Shown one piece after another: positions 60,519-64,000 of a stretch of 64,000 nt of DNA. Origin of the DNA: an uncultured Mediterraneibacter sp. (GTDB lineage Bacteria; Bacillota; Clostridia; Lachnospirales; Lachnospiraceae); NCBI RefSeq assembly GCF_934330165.1, contig NZ_CAKRGI010000009.1, positions 1 to 64,000 on the forward strand, given 5' to 3'. Below the pieces are notes generated by a model. That model had not been told where the DNA came from. It ran no database searches and was given only the letters and a program-made list of their open reading frames with translations. Within the stretch, counting starts at the first letter, position 1. The number at the start of each line of letters is the position of its first letter. The translations under genes were made by a program, and so were the position numbers.

Positions 60519-61305
60519 TACGCATGCACACTATGATGATGAGCAGTTTGATGCAGACCGGGAAGCACTTCTTTCAGGAATGAAAGCAGGCGGTGTGGGG
60601 ATGATCGTAGATGCAGCAGCAACCGTTGCATCCTGGGATAAGATTCTCGAACTGACAGAAAAATATCCGTTTCTCTATGGATCGGTGGGGGTTCACCCGG
60701 ACGAAGTGGGTGACTTAAATGAAGAGAATTTTGCGAGAATGTCTGAACTTGCCGACAGAAAAAAAATCGTTGCCATCGGAGAGATCGGACTGGATTATTA
60801 CTGGGATAAAGAAGGACATGATCTTCAGAAATACTGGTTTATCCGACAGCTGGAACTGGCAGGGGAAAAGAAGTTACCGGTTATGATCCACAGCCGGGAG
60901 GCGGCAGCAGATACAATGGAGATCATGAAAAAGTACGGCAAAGATCGAAACGGAGTGATCCACTGCTATTCCTATTCACCGGAGATGGCACAGGAGTATG
61001 TGAAAATGGGTTACTTTATCGGAGTCGGTGGTGTGGTAACTTTTAAGAATGCAAAGAAACTAAAAGAAACCGTCCAGGAGATCCCGTTAGAATCCATTGT
61101 GCTTGAGACGGACTGTCCGTATCTTGCACCGGAACCATTTCGTGGCAAAAGAAACTGTTCACTTTACATTTCCTATGTGGCAGAGAAAATTGCAGAATTG
61201 AAGGGAATCTCTGCGGAGGAAGTCATCCGGCAGACAGAGGAAAATGCCAAGCAGCTTTATCAGATCAATGAAAGCAGGCTGCTTAAAGAGCAGGTCATTG
61301 AATAA
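60508..61305 (+). CDS. tatD: TatD-family metal-dependent DNase
   Basis: This TIM-barrel metal-dependent hydrolase of the TatD family has DNase/exonuclease activity. Metal ligands are visible in FDTHAHYDDEQFD near the N-terminus, the Glu in IGEIGLDYYWDKE, MIHSREAAADTMEIM, GVIHCYSYSPEMA and the late LETDCPYLAPEPFRGKRN. At 265 residues it is standard. It lies 10 bases upstream of rsmA, the usual order in Firmicutes; the rnmV gene often found between them is absent. Confidence 0.94.
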   Translation: MIFDTHAHYDDEQFDADREALLSGMKAGGVGMIVDAAATVASWDKILELTEKYPFLYGSVGVHPDEVGDLNEENFARMSELADRKKIVAIGEIGLDYYWDKEGHDLQKYWFIRQLELAGEKKLPVMIHSREAAADTMEIMKKYGKDRNGVIHCYSYSPEMAQEYVKMGYFIGVGGVVTFKNAKKLKETVQEIPLESIVLETDCPYLAPEPFRGKRNCSLYISYVAEKIAELKGISAEEVIRQTEENAKQLYQINESRLLKEQVIE

Positions 61306-61315
61306 AGGAGAGAAC

Positions 61316-62191
61316 ATGAAAGAACCAACTCTTGGAAATCCGCAGAATACAATCGAAGTTCTGCAAAAATATAATTTTGTATTTCAGAAAAAATTTGGAC
61401 AGAATTTTCTGATCGATATGCACGTACTGGATAAGATCATCGGTTCAGCAGAGATCACCAAAGAAGATGTTGTGCTGGAGATCGGTCCCGGAATCGGAAC
61501 GATGACTCAGTACCTTGCCTGTGCGGCAAAAAAGGTGATCGCGGTAGAGATAGATAAGGCACTGATCCCGATTCTGGAGGATACCCTTTCAGAGTATGAA
61601 AATGTGCGGGTCATCAATCATGATGTACTGAAAGTCGATATCGCAAAACTGGCAGAGGAAGAAAATGGAGGAAAGCCGATCAAGGTCGTTGCCAATCTTC
61701 CGTATTACATTACGACACCGATCATTATGGGCTTATTTGAAAATCATGTGCCGATCAAAAGCATTACAGTGATGGTGCAGAAAGAAGTGGCAGACCGGAT
61801 GCAGGTCGGTCCGGGAACGAAAGATTATGGTGCATTATCACTTGCTGTGCAATATTACGCAAAGCCATATATTGTGGCAAATGTACCTCCGAACTGCTTT
61901 ATGCCAAGGCCGAAAGTCGGTTCTGCGGTGATCCGGCTGGAGCGTTATGAAAATCCTCCGGTTACGGTGAAGGATGAAAAGCTGATGTTCCGTCTGATCC
62001 GGGCTTCTTTTAATCAGAGAAGAAAAACGCTTGCCAACGGACTGAAAAATTCACCGGAACTGGACTATACAAAGGAAGAAATAGAAGCTGCGATCGAAGC
62101 ACTGGGGCGTGGAGCTTCCATCCGGGGTGAGGCACTGACCCTTGAAGAATTTGCGAGGCTGGCAGATCTGCTGACAGAATGTCGTTTCTAA
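61316..62191 (+). CDS. rsmA: 16S rRNA (adenine(1518)-N6/(1519)-N6)-dimethyltransferase
   Basis: RsmA (KsgA) dimethylates two adjacent adenines near the 3' end of 16S rRNA late in small-subunit assembly. The SAM site VVLEIGPGIGTMTQYLA is near residue 50, followed by catalytic NLPYYITTPI, and the C-terminal helical domain with FNQRRKTLANGL. At 291 residues it is standard. ATG 61316 follows AAAGGAG; the longer frame from 61244 overlaps tatD. Confidence 0.96.
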   Translation: MKEPTLGNPQNTIEVLQKYNFVFQKKFGQNFLIDMHVLDKIIGSAEITKEDVVLEIGPGIGTMTQYLACAAKKVIAVEIDKALIPILEDTLSEYENVRVINHDVLKVDIAKLAEEENGGKPIKVVANLPYYITTPIIMGLFENHVPIKSITVMVQKEVADRMQVGPGTKDYGALSLAVQYYAKPYIVANVPPNCFMPRPKVGSAVIRLERYENPPVTVKDEKLMFRLIRASFNQRRKTLANGLKNSPELDYTKEEIEAAIEALGRGASIRGEALTLEEFARLADLLTECRF

Positions 62192-62235
62192 AATTTTCAA
62201 GCTGATGATTTCATAAAGATTTAATAGTCAGTTAA

Positions 62236-62264
62236 TTGTATAAAAAGACTTATTTTAGTATAAT
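62236..62264 (+). promoter_or_regulatory. Promoter of the citrate synthase gene
   Basis: TTGTAT (62236-62241), a 17-base spacer and TATAAT (62259-62264). Confidence 0.75.
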
Positions 62265-62312
62265 AAAAAGGTCATACATGGAAAAGAGACAGAGAGAAGG
62301 AGGAATACGTAC

Positions 62313-63683
62313 GTGGCAAAAGATATTAACAGCATATTTTTCGACATCACTCCTGAGATTGAAGAACTTGCACTCAAATGTGAGAAGAACAATGCGATTG
62401 AAAAAGAACTTTATACAAAGTATGAAGTAAAAAGAGGACTTCGTGATTTAAATGGTAAGGGTGTACTTGCCGGACTGACGAATATTTCGGATGTATGTGC
62501 ATCGAAGATCGTGGATGGTATATCCGTTCCATGCGAAGGAAACCTGTATTATCGAGGTTATAATATCAAGGATCTGGTCAAAGGTTTCCTTGATGCAAAG
62601 CACCCGGGATATGAAGAGACCGCATATTTACTTCTGTTCGGAGAACTTCCGAATAAAGAGGAGCTGGCTCACTTTCAGGAGATGATGGCTGACCGCCGTA
62701 TGCTTCCTCCGAATTTTGTACGTGATGTTATCATGAAAGCACCGAGCCGTGACATGATGAACAGCATCACGAGGAGTATCCTTCAGCTTTATTCTTATGA
62801 TGAGAAAGCGGATGATACAAGCATTCCGAATGTGCTGCGTCAGTGCCTGAACCTGATCGGTCAGTTCCCGATGCTGATGGTCTATGGTTATCATGCATAT
62901 AATTACAGGATGGGAGAGGATCTTTATATCTATGCACCGGATCCGAAGCTTTCCACAGCAGAGAATATCCTGATGATGCTCCGTGAGGACAGAAAGTATA
63001 CAGAGTTAGAGGCGAAGATCCTTGATATGGCTCTGGTACTTCATATGGATCATGGCGGTGGTAATAACTCCACTTTTACGACGCACGTGGTTACCTCTTC
63101 CGGTACGGATACTTATTCTACCATCGCTGCGGCAATGGCATCCCTGAAAGGTCCGAAGCATGGAGGGGCGAATATCAAAGTAACGCAGATGTTCGAGGAT
63201 ATGAAGTCTGTACTGACGGACTGGAGTGATGATGATCAGATCCGTGCCTATCTTGAGGCGTTGCTGGATAAGCAGGCATTTGATAAAAAAGGTCTGATCT
63301 ATGGAATGGGGCATGCGGTTTATTCCGTTTCCGATCCCCGTGCCGAGATATTCAAGCGTTTTGTAAAGCAGCTTGCAGTGGAGAAAGGGCATGAGGCAGA
63401 ATATGCACTGTATGAAAAGGTAGAGCATATGGCACCGGAGATCATCGGGGAGAAGCGTAAGATGTATAAAGGTGTTAATGCCAATGTGGACTTTTACAGC
63501 GGACTGGTTTACAGTATGCTGGATCTTCCGCCGGCGTTGTATACACCAATCTTTGCAGCGGCACGTATCGTAGGATGGAGTGCTCACAGACTGGAAGAGC
63601 TTAAGAATGTAGATAAGATCATACGACCAGCGTATAAACCACTTGCACCGTATCGTGAGTATATTAAATTAGATGACAGGTAA
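62313..63683 (+). CDS. gltA: Citrate synthase (si-type family)
   Basis: This enzyme condenses oxaloacetate and acetyl-CoA to citrate, feeding 2-oxoglutarate and glutamate synthesis in a partial TCA pathway. Active-site His regions are visible in HMDHGGGNNSTFTTHVV near 243 and GMGHAVYSVSDPRA near 332, with the Asp in NANVDFYSGLVY. At 456 residues it is longer at the N-terminus (about 40 residues) than classical GltA, as in other Clostridia. Translation starts at a GTG preceded by AAGGAGG. A 2-methylcitrate synthase activity cannot be excluded. Confidence 0.93.
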   Translation: MAKDINSIFFDITPEIEELALKCEKNNAIEKELYTKYEVKRGLRDLNGKGVLAGLTNISDVCASKIVDGISVPCEGNLYYRGYNIKDLVKGFLDAKHPGYEETAYLLLFGELPNKEELAHFQEMMADRRMLPPNFVRDVIMKAPSRDMMNSITRSILQLYSYDEKADDTSIPNVLRQCLNLIGQFPMLMVYGYHAYNYRMGEDLYIYAPDPKLSTAENILMMLREDRKYTELEAKILDMALVLHMDHGGGNNSTFTTHVVTSSGTDTYSTIAAAMASLKGPKHGGANIKVTQMFEDMKSVLTDWSDDDQIRAYLEALLDKQAFDKKGLIYGMGHAVYSVSDPRAEIFKRFVKQLAVEKGHEAEYALYEKVEHMAPEIIGEKRKMYKGVNANVDFYSGLVYSMLDLPPALYTPIFAAARIVGWSAHRLEELKNVDKIIRPAYKPLAPYREYIKLDDR

Positions 63684-63693
63684 TGATTAGATC

Positions 63694-64000
63694 ATGAGAG
63701 ATGAATTTTATTTTCCGTCGAAGGATGGTAATACTGAGATCCATACAATGGAATGGAAGCCGGAAGGAGAAGTGAAGGCGGTAGTTCAGTTGTGTCACGG
63801 GATGGTAGAATACATTAAAAGATATGATGAGTTTGCTGAATTTCTGTGCAGCCACGGATATTATGTAGTCGGGAATGACCATCTGGGTCATGGCAAGTCT
63901 GTGCAGAGCAAGTCAGAGTATGGATTTTTCAATGAAAAGTATGCAAATGCATGTCTGATCGGTGATATGCATACTCTGCGTCAGCGGACAGCAAAGAAGT
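63694..64000 (+). CDS. Alpha/beta hydrolase, lysophospholipase/monoacylglycerol-lipase type (3' end outside window)
   Basis: The first 102 residues are present and the frame is open at the right edge. The oxyanion region VVQLCHGMVEYIKRYDEFAE and the GNDHLGHGKS loop mark the Hydrolase_4 group, which cleaves acyl glycerols or lysophospholipids. The nucleophile GxSxG would lie beyond the edge. ATG 63694 is chosen because the family sequence starts at once; the ribosome site is weak. It lies 11 bases after the citrate synthase stop, so it may share its transcript. Confidence 0.85.
   Translation, partial: MRDEFYFPSKDGNTEIHTMEWKPEGEVKAVVQLCHGMVEYIKRYDEFAEFLCSHGYYVVGNDHLGHGKSVQSKSEYGFFNEKYANACLIGDMHTLRQRTAKK

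Overview
The window looks like the chromosome of a spore-forming, Gram-positive gut anaerobe of the family Lachnospiraceae ([Ruminococcus] torques / Mediterraneibacter / Dorea-like; the genus is an inference). The reasons are purine-rich Shine-Dalgarno sites before nearly every gene, the sporulation cluster yabP-yabQ-divIC-spoIIE, a CotS-like coat protein, the paired glgC-glgD genes, sortase signals of the KTGD type, and a mucin-directed GH89 enzyme. No rRNA, tRNA, CRISPR array or prophage was seen.

Layout. 1-646 is the tail of a repeat-rich wall-anchored protein. 938-7753 holds asnS, a YhaO/YhaN-like nuclease-ATPase pair, cca and a CotS-like gene. 7784-16179 is the conserved cell-division/sporulation/housekeeping block: hup, an unknown zinc-ribbon membrane protein, rqcP, yabP, yabQ, divIC, a short spoIIE, tilS, hpt, ftsH. 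16284-24338 carries a GH13 enzyme, an ECF transporter S component, a 1552-residue surface GH89 alpha-N-acetylglucosaminidase and a small helical protein. 24557-30852 holds coaBC-coaX, glgC-glgD, map and an FHA protein.

30866-46154 is the most accessory part. It has a LytTR two-component system divergent from a receiver-like protein lacking the phospho-acceptor Asp and a 1663-residue surface protein. It also has a conserved small protein, aroK and murA, then an AraC regulator divergent from a secreted DUF4874/DUF4832 protein and a wall-anchored carbohydrate-binding protein. Next is a fossil: the 5' end of an IS200/IS605 transposase fused in frame to the back half of a RecG-like/AlbA-type ATP-binding regulator (46331-47062).

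47156-52569 is a sulfur amino-acid cluster (cysK, metY, an Rrf2/CymR-like regulator, a transsulfuration enzyme, a PatB-type C-S lyase). 52575-53726 is bioB behind a probable BirA operator; a DNA-binding-type birA lies at 59089. 53879-63683 holds ktrB-ktrA, a SpoU methyltransferase, a patatin-like hydrolase joined in frame to a complete ornithine carbamoyltransferase, birA, a small DUF6145-like protein, tatD, rsmA and citrate synthase. A serine hydrolase gene runs off the right edge.

The strongest candidates for something new are the patatin-OTCase fusion, the LytTR/pseudo-receiver/giant adhesin module, the AraC-DUF4874/4832-surface-protein locus and the IS200-RecG-like chimera.
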